DNA of 64,000 nucleotides, taken from NCBI RefSeq assembly GCF_009695875.1, contig NZ_VUNC01000003.1, positions 62,001-126,000 on the forward strand. Reading direction: 5' to 3'. Of the stretch, positions 8,909-17,488 are shown piece after piece (the first letter of the stretch is position 1; every line of letters begins with the position of its first letter). This DNA comes from Olsenella porci. Lineage in GTDB: Bacteria; Actinomycetota; Coriobacteriia; Coriobacteriales; Atopobiaceae. Made by a program: the position numbers and the translations under genes. A model generated the notes under the pieces. It was not told the origin of the DNA and searched no databases. It saw nothing but the letters and a program-made list of their open reading frames with translations.

Positions 8909-10222
8909 ATGGCACAGAAGATCCAGGGGACCGAGGACCTGTTTGGCGGCTACATGCGCGCATGGCAGCGCATGCAGGACGTGGCGCGCGACCTGTTTGG
9001 CGCGTACGGCTTCGACATGATCGAGACCCCCGCCATCGAGCAGGTGGACACCTTCGTGCACGGCATCGGGGAGTCCACGGACGTCGTTCGCAAGGAGATG
9101 TTCCGCGTGTTCTCGGGTGCCCTGATGGACCGCCTCCTCGAGGCGGGCACCGAGAGTGGCCTCAAGGCAAAGCAGCGAATGGCAATGCGCCCCGAGGGAA
9201 CCGCGGGCGTGGTCCGCGCCGCGGTCGAGAACAACTTCGTCCCCCAGGGTGGTGCGCCGGTCAAGATGTGGTATGCAGAGGCGATGTTCCGCGGGGAGCG
9301 CCCGCAGAAGGGTCGCCTGCGCCAGTTCCACCAGGTGGGCGTCGAGTGGCTGGGCGCACCCGACCCGGCGGCGGACGCCGAGTGCATCATCATGCTCATG
9401 GAGTTCTACAAGCGCATGGGCTTCCCCGCCGACAGGCTGACGCTCCGCATTAACTCGATGGGCGACGCCGCCTGCCGTCCCGCCTACCGCGAGAAGGTCC
9501 GCGACTTCATTCTGGCCCACCGTGACGAGATGTGCGAGGACTGTCTGGAGCGCGCCGAGATCAACCCCCTGCGCTCCTTCGACTGCAAGAACGACCACTG
9601 CCGCGAGGTAATGGCCGACGCGCCGCTCGCAAAGGACAACCTGTGCGACGAATGCGCCGCCCACTACGCCAAGGTCAAGGCTTACCTGGACGAGGCGGGC
9701 ATCTCCTACGTGGAGGATCCCACCCTCGTGCGCGGGCTCGACTACTACACCCGCACGGTCTTTGAGGTCGAGGTCGCCGACGCAGGCGTGGGTGCCATCG
9801 GTGGCGGTGGCCGCTACGACGGTCTGATGGAGCTCGAGGGCGGCAAGCCCACCCCGGGTATCGGCTTCGCGGTCGGCTTCGAGCGCATGTACCTGGCCCT
9901 CAAGAGCCTTGGTGTCGACCTGGACGGCGAGGAGCCGGGATGCGTGTACGTTGCCTGCACCTCCGCGGCGGAGAGGGACGCGGCGTTCTCGGCAACGCTC
10001 GCCCTTCGCCAGGCGGGCATCCGCACCGAGGCCGACTACCAGGGCCGTTCGCTCAAGAGCCAGTTCAAGCAGGCCGACCGCCACAAGGCGCGCCTGTGCG
10101 TGGTCCTGGGGTCCGAGGAGATAGCCTCCGGGGTGGCGACCCTGCGCGACATGCAGACGCACGAGCAGGAGCAGGTTCCCATGGACGGCCTGGTGGATGC
10201 CGTGAGGTCGCGTCTGGCCTAG
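8909..10222 (+). CDS. hisS: histidine--tRNA ligase
   Basis: Class II aminoacyl-tRNA synthetase charging tRNA-His; 437 residues, normal length. Visible: motif 1 region (RDLFGAYGFDMIETPAIE), RPEGTAGVVRA, motif 2 (FRGERPQKGRLRQFHQ), the histidine-specific LVRGLDYYTRTVFE, GGGGRYDGL, and motif 3 (TPGIGFAVGFERM). A C-terminal anticodon-binding domain starts about residue 340. Four cysteines in the insertion (CEDCLE and CDECAAHY) could bind zinc. Essential housekeeping gene. Confidence 0.97.
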   Translation: MAQKIQGTEDLFGGYMRAWQRMQDVARDLFGAYGFDMIETPAIEQVDTFVHGIGESTDVVRKEMFRVFSGALMDRLLEAGTESGLKAKQRMAMRPEGTAGVVRAAVENNFVPQGGAPVKMWYAEAMFRGERPQKGRLRQFHQVGVEWLGAPDPAADAECIIMLMEFYKRMGFPADRLTLRINSMGDAACRPAYREKVRDFILAHRDEMCEDCLERAEINPLRSFDCKNDHCREVMADAPLAKDNLCDECAAHYAKVKAYLDEAGISYVEDPTLVRGLDYYTRTVFEVEVADAGVGAIGGGGRYDGLMELEGGKPTPGIGFAVGFERMYLALKSLGVDLDGEEPGCVYVACTSAAERDAAFSATLALRQAGIRTEADYQGRSLKSQFKQADRHKARLCVVLGSEEIASGVATLRDMQTHEQEQVPMDGLVDAVRSRLA

Positions 10223-10302
10223 GCGACGGCAGGGGAGAGGGACGCCGCCCACGTTGCTGCTCCCCTCTCCGCCGGCATCGAGAGCTCCTCACCCCAAAAA
10301 CG

Positions 10303-10342
10303 ACGAGGCCCGGCCCTCCCATCGGGAGTGGCCGGGCCTCGT
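10303..10342 (-). terminator. strong rho-independent terminator between hisS and the NhaC gene
   Basis: ACGAGGCCCGGCC (10303-10315) pairs perfectly over 13 bp with 10330-10342, and the loop holds a second CTCCC/GGGAG stem. An AAAAA run lies just left of the stem, giving a U tract for minus-strand transcripts. It is therefore best read as the terminator of the NhaC gene, and probably also stops hisS. Confidence 0.85.
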
Positions 10343-10380
10343 GTATTAGGCGACTCGTCCTGGGCTACCCGCGTCGGGCG

Positions 10381-11790
10381 TTATGCCGCCGGGCGGAGCG
10401 GGAGGCTGCTGGTGTGGTCGGGGTGAAAGCGACGGACGTCGTCCCTGGCATCCAGCCCCATGGCGCGGGCGAAGGCGGTGTCCACGAACTCGGGGTGGCG
10501 GTGCTCCCAGGCGGAGAGCGCCAGCGTCCAAAGCGGGATGAGCCAGCACAGGAACGTGAAAAGCACGCTCGACGTGGGCAGGCCGAGGAACGCGATGATC
10601 CCGATGCACGAGGTGGACCAGGGGATGAGCGCCGGGATGATGGCCGCGCTGTTCTCCAGGTCGAGGGCGAGGGCGCTGCCGTCGCGCTCGGTCTGGTCGC
10701 ACAGCTGCGAGGTCAGCATGAGGGCCACGACCTGGTCGCACGCGATGGTGCAGGTGGCGATGCTGGTGGCGAGCACGCTCACGAACGGGGTGAAGTTGCG
10801 AGCCACCTTGTTGACGTAGTCACGCAGCCCCAGCAGGAGTCCGGTCCCCTCGAAGATGCCCGAGTACGTGGAGGCGACGCCTACGATGAGGACGATGTCG
10901 AGCATCGAGACGATGCCGCCCCCGTTGACCATGCGGGCGATCGCCTCGTTGTGGGTGCTGAAGCCAAAGGCCAGCATGTAGGGAATCTGGGCCAGGGGGA
11001 TGTGCTGCACCGTGACGCACAGGACGAGGGCGCAGGCAAGGCTGGCAAGCATGGTCTTCTTCACGCTGACCTTGAGGAGCGAGAGCACCAGCACGATCGC
11101 GATGGGAAGGAACACGTACCACGAGAGGTCGAAGGTGTGGGCAAACAGCGACTCGAAGTCCGGGAGCGCGATGGGGCTTGCCTGCGAGACGCCCAGGACG
11201 GCGTACAGCACGAGGCACAACGCAACGGGGATGAAGGCGCTGCGGAACATGCGCTTGACGTTGTCGAGCACCTGGGTGCGGGTGAGGGTCGCCACGAGCG
11301 CGGCGGCGCTGGAGAGCGGGGAGCAGCGGTCGCCAAAGAAGCAGCCGCTCATGACCGCGCCACCCAGCAGGGCCGGGTTCACGTGCATGGCGGTGCCTAT
11401 GGTCACGCAGATGACGCCGGTGGTCGCGGCGGCGGCAAACGAGCTGCCGGTGATGAACGACATCATGGCGCAGAGCACGAACGAGAGCAGCACGAGCGTT
11501 GGTGGGCTCACGAGCCTGGTGCTCCAGCAGGTGATGGCGGGGATGGTCCCGGCAGCGCGCCACGAGGCGGTTAGCATGCCGATGATCACGAACAGCATGA
11601 GCACCGAGCCGATGGTGCGAAGACCCTCTCCCGCCATGGACAGGACGGAACGCACGGAGTTGCCGCGGTACAGGCCATAGCCCGCAAAGAGGAAGAAGCC
11701 CCCAATCAGGATCGCGAGCAGCGGGATGCCCGCCACGATGCCTATCACCAGCGCCGCCGCAAAGGTGACGAGCACCAACGTCTCTACCAT
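10381..11790 (-). CDS. nhaC: Na+/H+ antiporter, NhaC family
   Basis: 469-residue polytopic membrane protein with about 11-12 hydrophobic segments. The NhaC-type signature GDRCSPLSSAAAL is present (about residues 152-164), as are paired helices such as LVLLSFVLCAMMSFITGSSF. It would exchange sodium (or a carboxylate such as malate/lactate in some relatives) for protons at the cytoplasmic membrane. It is divergent from a LysR regulator, which may control it. Start ATG with AAGGAG about ten bases upstream. The transported ion is inferred from the family. Confidence 0.88.
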   Translation of the reverse strand: MVETLVLVTFAAALVIGIVAGIPLLAILIGGFFLFAGYGLYRGNSVRSVLSMAGEGLRTIGSVLMLFVIIGMLTASWRAAGTIPAITCWSTRLVSPPTLVLLSFVLCAMMSFITGSSFAAAATTGVICVTIGTAMHVNPALLGGAVMSGCFFGDRCSPLSSAAALVATLTRTQVLDNVKRMFRSAFIPVALCLVLYAVLGVSQASPIALPDFESLFAHTFDLSWYVFLPIAIVLVLSLLKVSVKKTMLASLACALVLCVTVQHIPLAQIPYMLAFGFSTHNEAIARMVNGGGIVSMLDIVLIVGVASTYSGIFEGTGLLLGLRDYVNKVARNFTPFVSVLATSIATCTIACDQVVALMLTSQLCDQTERDGSALALDLENSAAIIPALIPWSTSCIGIIAFLGLPTSSVLFTFLCWLIPLWTLALSAWEHRHPEFVDTAFARAMGLDARDDVRRFHPDHTSSLPLRPAA

Positions 11791-12034
11791 GAGTTCCCAG
11801 CTCCTTCCGCACGCCCGTGCGTCGTCTTCCCACCTGGCGGCGCGGGCGCACCCGCGCGCGTACCTCCTTTTGCAGAAAGAAGACTATCCCCCTCAAAACC
11901 TTGAGTCCAACTGTTATATTCGGTATGCGAAACAGTTTGTATTTGTGCTGGAACAATCGGTGTCGCATGTGCATCGGTCGTGCCTCACGCCCTGCGTCGG
12001 GGGCACCGTGACCGTCATGGGGAGAGGGGATGCC

Positions 12035-13039
12035 ATGAACTTCACCACCATGGACTACTTCGTGGCGGTGGCGGAGGAGAGGAGCTTCACCAAGGCCGCC
12101 GAGCGGCTCTCGGTGACGCAGCAGACCCTCTCGGCGCACATTGCCGGGGTGGAGCGAGAGCTGGGCGTGCGCCTGGTCAACCGCAAGGTGCCCCTCACGC
12201 TCACCTACGCGGGCAACGTGTTCCTGGGCTACGCGCGCAGCTTTCAGGCGCAGGAGCGCTCCATGCGCCAGGAGTTCCAGGACATAGCGGGAGACGAGCG
12301 CGGCCTTCTGGGCGTGGGCGTGGCCAGCACGCGCGGGCACATGATCATGCCGCGTGCCGTCGCCGAGTTTCAGGCCGCCCACCCCGGGATCAACGTCCTC
12401 CTGCACGAGGGCGAGAACCGAGAGCTCGTGACCGACCTCAAAGAGGGTCGCATCGACATCGCAATCGCGACGGTGGCGGAAGACGAGCCCGGCCTGGTGG
12501 TCCACCGCCTGTACACCGACAGGGTGGTCCTGCTCCTCTCCAACGAGCTCCTGGCAAGGCTGTACGGCGACCGCGCGGAGGAGGTCGTGGCGTCGGTGGC
12601 CCGCGAGGGGTCGCTCGCCCCGCTCGCATCGTGCCCGTTCATGATGCTGGGGCAGGGCGACGAGCCCGGCGACCTGGCACGACGGCTGCTGGAGCACAGC
12701 GGGGTCAAGCCCTGGGAGCGCGTGCAGTCCTCCAACTCAGAAACCCTGGTCGACCTCGCCATCCGCGGCGTGGGTGCCTGCTTTGTCCCGCTCGACCTCG
12801 CCCAGGCCGCGGCGCGCGAGGAGGGCGGGCAGACCCTGCGCTGCGTCGACTTGGGCCCCCAGGGGTCCATCCCCATCTGCGCCGCCTGGCGCGACTCCAA
12901 GCACGTGTGGAGCGTGGTCGAGGCGTTCTACCGGCTCCTCCTCTCGCAGCTCGCCCGCAGCGAGGAGGGGCCGGCCCCCTGGGGCGAGAGGGTCGTCGCT
13001 CCCGACGCCGGGGCTCGCGAGCAGGGGGGACAAGCATGA
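12035..13039 (+). CDS. LysR-family transcriptional regulator
   Basis: 334 residues. Helix-turn-helix at about 3-60 (FVAVAEERSFTKAAERLSVT, QQTLSAHIAGVERELG) followed by a periplasmic-binding-protein-like effector domain (about 90-300). The frame is open far upstream, but this ATG is chosen because it begins directly at the HTH and follows the ribosome site GGGGAGAGGGG. It is divergent from the NhaC antiporter, the usual arrangement for a LysR regulator and its target. Its stop overlaps the start of the pseudouridine synthase gene (ATGA). Effector unknown. Confidence 0.9.
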   Translation: MNFTTMDYFVAVAEERSFTKAAERLSVTQQTLSAHIAGVERELGVRLVNRKVPLTLTYAGNVFLGYARSFQAQERSMRQEFQDIAGDERGLLGVGVASTRGHMIMPRAVAEFQAAHPGINVLLHEGENRELVTDLKEGRIDIAIATVAEDEPGLVVHRLYTDRVVLLLSNELLARLYGDRAEEVVASVAREGSLAPLASCPFMMLGQGDEPGDLARRLLEHSGVKPWERVQSSNSETLVDLAIRGVGACFVPLDLAQAAAREEGGQTLRCVDLGPQGSIPICAAWRDSKHVWSVVEAFYRLLLSQLARSEEGPAPWGERVVAPDAGAREQGGQA

Positions 13040-13731
13040 GCTCGGTGAGGGTCACCTACCGTGACCGCTGGGTGTTGGCAGCCGACAAGCCGCAGGGTCT
13101 CCTCGTGCACGGCGACGGCACCGGCGCACCAACCCTCACGGACCGCGTCACCGACCTGCTGCGGGGGGAGGGGGATGCAGCCACGCGCCCACAGGCGCTC
13201 CAGCGGCTGGACGTCGATACCTCGGGGCTCGTGCTCCTCTCGCTCGATCCCTCCACGCAGCCCGCCTTCGACGCGCTTGTGGCGGGGCACCAGATGGGCA
13301 AGCGCTACCTTGCAGTGGTGGAGGGGAGACTCCCTCGGGGCACGCGCACCATCTCGCTCCCGTTGGGACGCGACCGCCACGACGCCCGGCTCATGCGGGT
13401 CTCCCGCACCGGCAAGCCGTCGCAGACCGTGGTGACGCCGCTCGCGGTGGCGGGGGGTCAAACGCTCGTGCGCGTTGAGCTTCTCACCGGCCGCCGCCAC
13501 CAGATCAGGGTCCACCTGGCCCACCTGGGGTTCCCCATCGCGGGGGACCGGCTGTACGGCAGGCCCGCACTCAGGGGCCGGCGCGGGCAGACCCTCATGC
13601 TCCACGCCCTTGAGGAGGAGTTCGACCACCCCGTGACCGGCGAGCACCTGCTCGTGCGCACTGAGTTCCCCCAGAGGTTCCTGGATGCGTTCCCAGACTG
13701 CCCGGGCCTGTGGGAGGGAGGGGCCACGTAG
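13036..13731 (+). CDS. RluA-family pseudouridine synthase
   Basis: 231 residues; isomerises uridine to pseudouridine in rRNA or tRNA. Catalytic motif RLDVDTSGL with D59, then GKRYLAVVEG, and the late GRRHQIRVHLAHLGFPIAGDRLYG loop are characteristic. It has no S4 domain, so it is an RluC/RluA-like short form. ATGA overlap with the LysR gene means co-translation. The earlier in-frame open stretch has no ribosome site and runs through the LysR gene, so this start is preferred. Exact target base unknown. Confidence 0.92.
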   Translation: MSSVRVTYRDRWVLAADKPQGLLVHGDGTGAPTLTDRVTDLLRGEGDAATRPQALQRLDVDTSGLVLLSLDPSTQPAFDALVAGHQMGKRYLAVVEGRLPRGTRTISLPLGRDRHDARLMRVSRTGKPSQTVVTPLAVAGGQTLVRVELLTGRRHQIRVHLAHLGFPIAGDRLYGRPALRGRRGQTLMLHALEEEFDHPVTGEHLLVRTEFPQRFLDAFPDCPGLWEGGAT

Positions 13732-13799
13732 GGCCCCACAAGGCTCATACTGTGGGGTGGGTCGGCCATCGGCCGAGGAGAGGATAGGGGAAGCGCGAT

Positions 13800-15428
13800 A
13801 TGTCTGACACCATGCGTGGCGTGTACACCAACCTGACCAAGATCCGTCGTGACGTCTTCAGGGAGGTCGCAAAGGTCTGCTACTCGATGGGAGACGACCC
13901 AACCCAGACCGATGCCGACCTGGACAAGCGGTTTGACGAGCTCCCGTTCAAGATCCTGCCGGGAGACGTCGCCACCTATCGCGAGAGCGTGTTCCTCGAA
14001 AGGGCCATCATCGCCGAGAGGATCCGCCTTGCCATGGGGCTGCCCCTCCAGGGGGTCGACGGGCCCACGCGCATCTCGGAGGGCTTCACCCAGACGGGTG
14101 ACCTCTCGTACTACGAGCCTCCGCTGGTCAACGTAATCAAGTTTGCGTGCAACGCCTGCAAGGACAACGTATACGAGGTCACCAACACCTGTCAGGGATG
14201 TCTGGCCCACCCGTGCCGCGAGATCTGTCCCAAGAAGGCCATCACCTTCGTGGACAAGCACGCCCACATTGACCAGGACCTGTGCATCCACTGCGGTATG
14301 TGCGCAAAGACCTGCCCCTACCAGGCCATCCACCACCACGTGCGCCCCTGCGCGGCTGCCTGCGGCATGCACGCCATCGGCTCCGACGAGCACGGGCGCG
14401 CTCAGATCGACTACGAGAAGTGCGTGAGCTGCGGCCAGTGCCTGGTCAACTGCCCGTTTGGCGCCATAGCCGACAAGAGCCAGATAGCCCAGGTCATCTG
14501 GTCCATCCTGGCGGGCGAGGAGGTCATCGCCGCGGTGGCGCCCGCGTTCGTGGGCCAGTTTGGCGGAAAGGGCAACGTGGGCAAGCTTCGCGAGGCGTTC
14601 AAGGAGCTGGGTTTCTCCGGCGTTGAGGAAGTTGCCCTGGGTGCCGACCTGTGCACGGTGCAGGAGGCGGAGGACTTCTTGGAGGAGGTGCCCGACAAGC
14701 TGCCGTTCATGGGGACGTCGTGCTGCCCTGCCTGGTCGGTCATGGCCAAGAAGGAGTTTCCCAAGTACGCGGACTGCATCAGCATGGCGCTCACGCCCAT
14801 GACGCTCACGGCCCGCATGATCCGCACGCAGCACCCCAAGGCAAAGATCGTGTTCGTGGGGCCCTGCGCCGCCAAGAAGCTCGAGGCCATGCGTCGCAGC
14901 GTTCGCAGCGAGGTCGACTTTGTCCTGACCTTCGAGGAGATGGCGGGCATGATGGATGCCCGCGGCATCGACTACCTTAGCCTGGAGGACGACAACAAGA
15001 GCGACTTCGACGTGGCGAGCGCCGACGGCAGGGGCTTTGCCGTGGCGGGCGGCGTCGCCAACGCGGTGGTCAACGCCATCCACCGGCGCTATCCCGACCG
15101 CGAGGTCAACGTGGCCAACGCCGAGGGGCTCGAGGACTGTCGCAAGATGATGCGCGACGCCACCAAGGGGAAGTACCCCGGCTACCTTCTCGAGGGCATG
15201 GCATGCCCGGGCGGCTGCGTGGCGGGCGCGGGTACCCTCGTCGCCATCAAGAAGTCGGCCGCCGCGGTCAAGCGCTACGCCAAGCGCTCCCCTCGCAACA
15301 ACGCCACCGAGGACTCGTACCGCATGCTCATCCCCATGCTGTCGCAGGGCTTTGGCAAGGGAGACCTGGACCACGAGGTGGAGGAGACCATCGAGGCCTC
15401 GGTCCCTACGGAGCAGCCAAAGGAGTAG
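13800..15428 (+). CDS. monomeric [FeFe] hydrogenase (group B type)
   Basis: 542 residues. The N-terminal region carries an unusual cysteine set (residues 117-144, CNAC...CQGC...C...C). A 2x[4Fe-4S] ferredoxin domain follows (CIHCGMCAKTCP 162-173, CVSCGQCLVNCP 208-219). The H-cluster domain has the three hydrogenase motifs TSCCP (306-310), PCAAKK (355-360) and MACPGGC (467-473), all cysteines kept. Group B assignment follows from the ferredoxin layout and the absence of NuoG-like domains, and is inference. It catalyses reversible proton reduction with ferredoxin. No maturase genes (hydE/F/G) are in this window. Ribosome site GAGGAGAGG lies upstream. Confidence 0.9.
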   Translation: MSDTMRGVYTNLTKIRRDVFREVAKVCYSMGDDPTQTDADLDKRFDELPFKILPGDVATYRESVFLERAIIAERIRLAMGLPLQGVDGPTRISEGFTQTGDLSYYEPPLVNVIKFACNACKDNVYEVTNTCQGCLAHPCREICPKKAITFVDKHAHIDQDLCIHCGMCAKTCPYQAIHHHVRPCAAACGMHAIGSDEHGRAQIDYEKCVSCGQCLVNCPFGAIADKSQIAQVIWSILAGEEVIAAVAPAFVGQFGGKGNVGKLREAFKELGFSGVEEVALGADLCTVQEAEDFLEEVPDKLPFMGTSCCPAWSVMAKKEFPKYADCISMALTPMTLTARMIRTQHPKAKIVFVGPCAAKKLEAMRRSVRSEVDFVLTFEEMAGMMDARGIDYLSLEDDNKSDFDVASADGRGFAVAGGVANAVVNAIHRRYPDREVNVANAEGLEDCRKMMRDATKGKYPGYLLEGMACPGGCVAGAGTLVAIKKSAAAVKRYAKRSPRNNATEDSYRMLIPMLSQGFGKGDLDHEVEETIEASVPTEQPKE

Positions 15429-15528
15429 GGCCCGTGGAGAGGCGCGGGCCGTCTGGGCGGCGGTCCGCGCCATGCCGGCGGGGGTGGTGTCAGAACAGTA
15501 GTCCCGCTCCTCTCGCCCGCGATGGCAA

Positions 15529-15556
15529 GACGGGTCGGGATTGCTCCCGACCCGTC
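15529..15556. terminator. bidirectional hairpin between hydrogenase and small minus-strand gene
   Basis: GACGGGTCGGG (15529-15539) pairs perfectly with CCCGACCCGTC (15546-15556), loop of 6. It lies between two convergent genes. A smaller GGCCCG/CGGGCC stem just after the hydrogenase stop may assist. Confidence 0.65.
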
Positions 15557-15586
15557 CCGAGTCGTCTGCCATGAGATGGGATCGCC

Positions 15587-15895
15587 CTACGGCTCCTTGA
15601 CGCCCTTCATCGAGGGATAGAACGTCGCGTGGTCAAACACATCCTTGATGGTGTGGCCGTTGACAAAGGGGAGCGCGAGGAACTCGTCCACGGTGCTTAC
15701 GAGGTCGCTGCAGTCCACGAAGTGGTTCTTGGAGTTGCGCCGACTGGTGTCCTGGGCGCGCCAGGCCTCAAAGTTCACGTCGGTCAGGTAGTAGACGTCG
15801 TCGTCGACCTTCATGTAGACCGAGTGGTTCTTGTGCAGGTAGTCGGCCAACTCGTCGTAGTTTATCTCGAGTGCCTCGGCCGCTTTCTTTCCCAT
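15587..15895 (-). CDS. conserved small hypothetical protein
   Basis: 102 residues, soluble, mixed charge. Sequence features: MGKKAAEALEINYDELADYL at the start, then a YYLTDVNFEAWR stretch and a C-terminal FVNGHTIKDVFDHATF. No recognised domain, signal peptide or membrane segment. The frame can be extended 14 codons to a TTG, but this ATG is preceded by AAAGGA at proper spacing. It sits alone, followed by the hairpin and preceded by the repeat-rich gap. Function not known. Confidence 0.6.
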   Translation of the reverse strand: MGKKAAEALEINYDELADYLHKNHSVYMKVDDDVYYLTDVNFEAWRAQDTSRRNSKNHFVDCSDLVSTVDEFLALPFVNGHTIKDVFDHATFYPSMKGVKEP

Positions 15896-16180
15896 GTCGC
15901 GTCCTTTCTCGAAGGGCTTGCCTTCCTTGCTGCTCAACGGGAATCTTACCGCCGTCTAACCGGCCACATACAATCGCGGCGTCCCGTTTAGGCAAGCGTA
16001 GCGAACTCCCATGTGGGTGGGGGAGCGCGAGCCATTTGCCGAAACGAGTGAAACCGAGTCGCCAAAAGCGGGAACAGATGCGCCAGGTTCTTGGGCATCG
16101 CGGTCCCTGGGGGAGGGAATCGTGTCCCTTTGGCGCGAGACCGTGGCGCGTCGCGCCGCGATGAGCCGCCCGCCGGGGGA

Positions 16181-16421
16181 CCTGCTGAGAAAAGTGGAGT
16201 TGTGGCAATCCGGGGGCCAATACGACAAGGGACCTGCCGGGAAAACTTGAGTTGTGGCAATCGGAAGCGGGCTGCTGGGCTGCCGGGGCGAGAATCCGCT
16301 GATAAAATGAGACTTGTGGCAAATGGTGGCGAGGGTCGATTGCCACAGGTCGTCTTTTCTCAGCAGGCTTTCTGCGCGAGCCTGTCTGGTCGCCTGCCGC
16401 GGCCGTGATTTCCCTAGCAGG
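16181..16421. repeat. interspersed 30-nt repeat, cluster 2 (five copies) in a gene-free gap
   Basis: Copies: 16181-16210 (+), 16233-16262 (+), 16296-16324 (+), 16338-16367 (-), and a degenerate one at 16392-16421 (-). They share CTGCTGAGAAAA, a variable triplet, and TTGTGGCAATC with the cluster at 7.9-8.2 kb. The third and fourth copies face each other across 13 bases and could pair into a long stem. The surrounding gap 15896-16574 has no credible gene. Confidence 0.78.
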
Positions 16422-16574
16422 GCTCTAGGGCGTTGGCGCCGGTGTCGGTTGGGTTCTAAGCGTGGGCTGAGAGTGGGCGTGCCTGCGGTGGTGCCCCGGG
16501 GCTCCGTGCGGATTTTCGTTGCGCGATGCCTAGCCGCGCTAGTCCAGGCATGGATTACTTTGTCTGGTGCTCGC

Positions 16575-17240
16575 CTAGCGCTGGCCTCCCGCGCCCAGGA
16601 TGGCGGTCCGAAGCTCGTCGGGTGTGCTCACGATGACCTCTGCCCCGTGTTCGCGCAGAAACGGAACGTCGCGGAAGCCCCAGCTCACGATGACGCAGTC
16701 GGTTCCGGCATTCGCCGCGGTCTGCACGTCCACCTCCGAGTCGCCCACGTACACCACGTCCCTGGGCGAGAGGCTAAGCTCGCGCATGACGGCGAGGAGG
16801 GAGTCGGGCGCCGGCTTGCGCCGCACGTCGTCGCGCTGGCCCACGACCGCGTCGAAGAGACCGGGAAAGTATGAGGCGATGAGGGCCTGAACGTCCCCGT
16901 CGGGCTTGTTGGAGACCACGGCTCGGGGCATCCCCGCGTTTCGCAGGTCCCGCACCAGTCCGACGATGCCGGGGTAGGGGGCGGTCGAATCCGCATGGTG
17001 CGCGTTGTAGCGGTGAGTGAACACCTCGAAGGCGCGCTCCTCCGTCGCGGCGTCAGTTCCCTCGGGCACCGAGAGGTGCATGAGCGCGCGGGTGCCGTTG
17101 CCCAGGAAGGCACGGACCTCCTCGCGGCTGCGGGCTGGCATGCCCATCTGGGCCAGGGCGTAGTTGTCTGCCGCGGCGAGGTCGTCCAGGGTGTTGAGGA
17201 GCGTCCCGTCCAAGTCGAAGATCGCAGCCCGGTATGCCAT
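16575..17240 (-). CDS. HAD-superfamily hydrolase (phosphoglycolate phosphatase-like)
   Basis: 221 residues. HAD motif I IFDLDGTLLNT (nucleophile D9, acid D11), motif II VSNKPDG (about 113-119), motif III lysine in RRKPAPD, and motif IV GDSEVDVQTA are all present, with a helical cap between about 18 and 80. Family members hydrolyse 2-phosphoglycolate or related phosphate esters with Mg2+. The start is fixed by GGGGAGAGG just upstream. Divergent from aspS. Substrate not determinable from sequence. Confidence 0.9.
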   Translation of the reverse strand: MAYRAAIFDLDGTLLNTLDDLAAADNYALAQMGMPARSREEVRAFLGNGTRALMHLSVPEGTDAATEERAFEVFTHRYNAHHADSTAPYPGIVGLVRDLRNAGMPRAVVSNKPDGDVQALIASYFPGLFDAVVGQRDDVRRKPAPDSLLAVMRELSLSPRDVVYVGDSEVDVQTAANAGTDCVIVSWGFRDVPFLREHGAEVIVSTPDELRTAILGAGGQR

Positions 17241-17488
17241 GTTCCTCTCCCCTTGCCTCGTCCAGCTGGCGGCGTCATGCCACCAGCCACGAGCCTAGCA
17301 CCACGGCGCACGTCGCCCCACTCGTGTCGGGAAGGTTTCCGCAGTCTGCATATCTCGAGCGCTGCCATCCTAATGTCCCGACGCTGCTATTATGTGAACC
17401 CGCGCGCGCCTCCGCCGTCTACGCAGGCGTGCCGTCATCTGCAGGTCCGCCCGTCACGGCACGGGGCGGAGGAGACGAGAGGAACACT

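Noticed and set aside
8459-10252. Very long open frame antisense to hisS
   Set aside because: High GC leaves long antisense frames; composition is not protein-like, and hisS on the other strand is certain.
13458-15572. About 700-codon frame antisense to the hydrogenase
   Set aside because: Codon-shadow of the hydrogenase gene, no ribosome site or recognisable domain.
16181-16367. Repeat cluster as a CRISPR array
   Set aside because: Copies are inverted as well as direct, spacers vary from 12 to 33 bases, repeats are degenerate, and similar copies lie 8 kb away without array structure.
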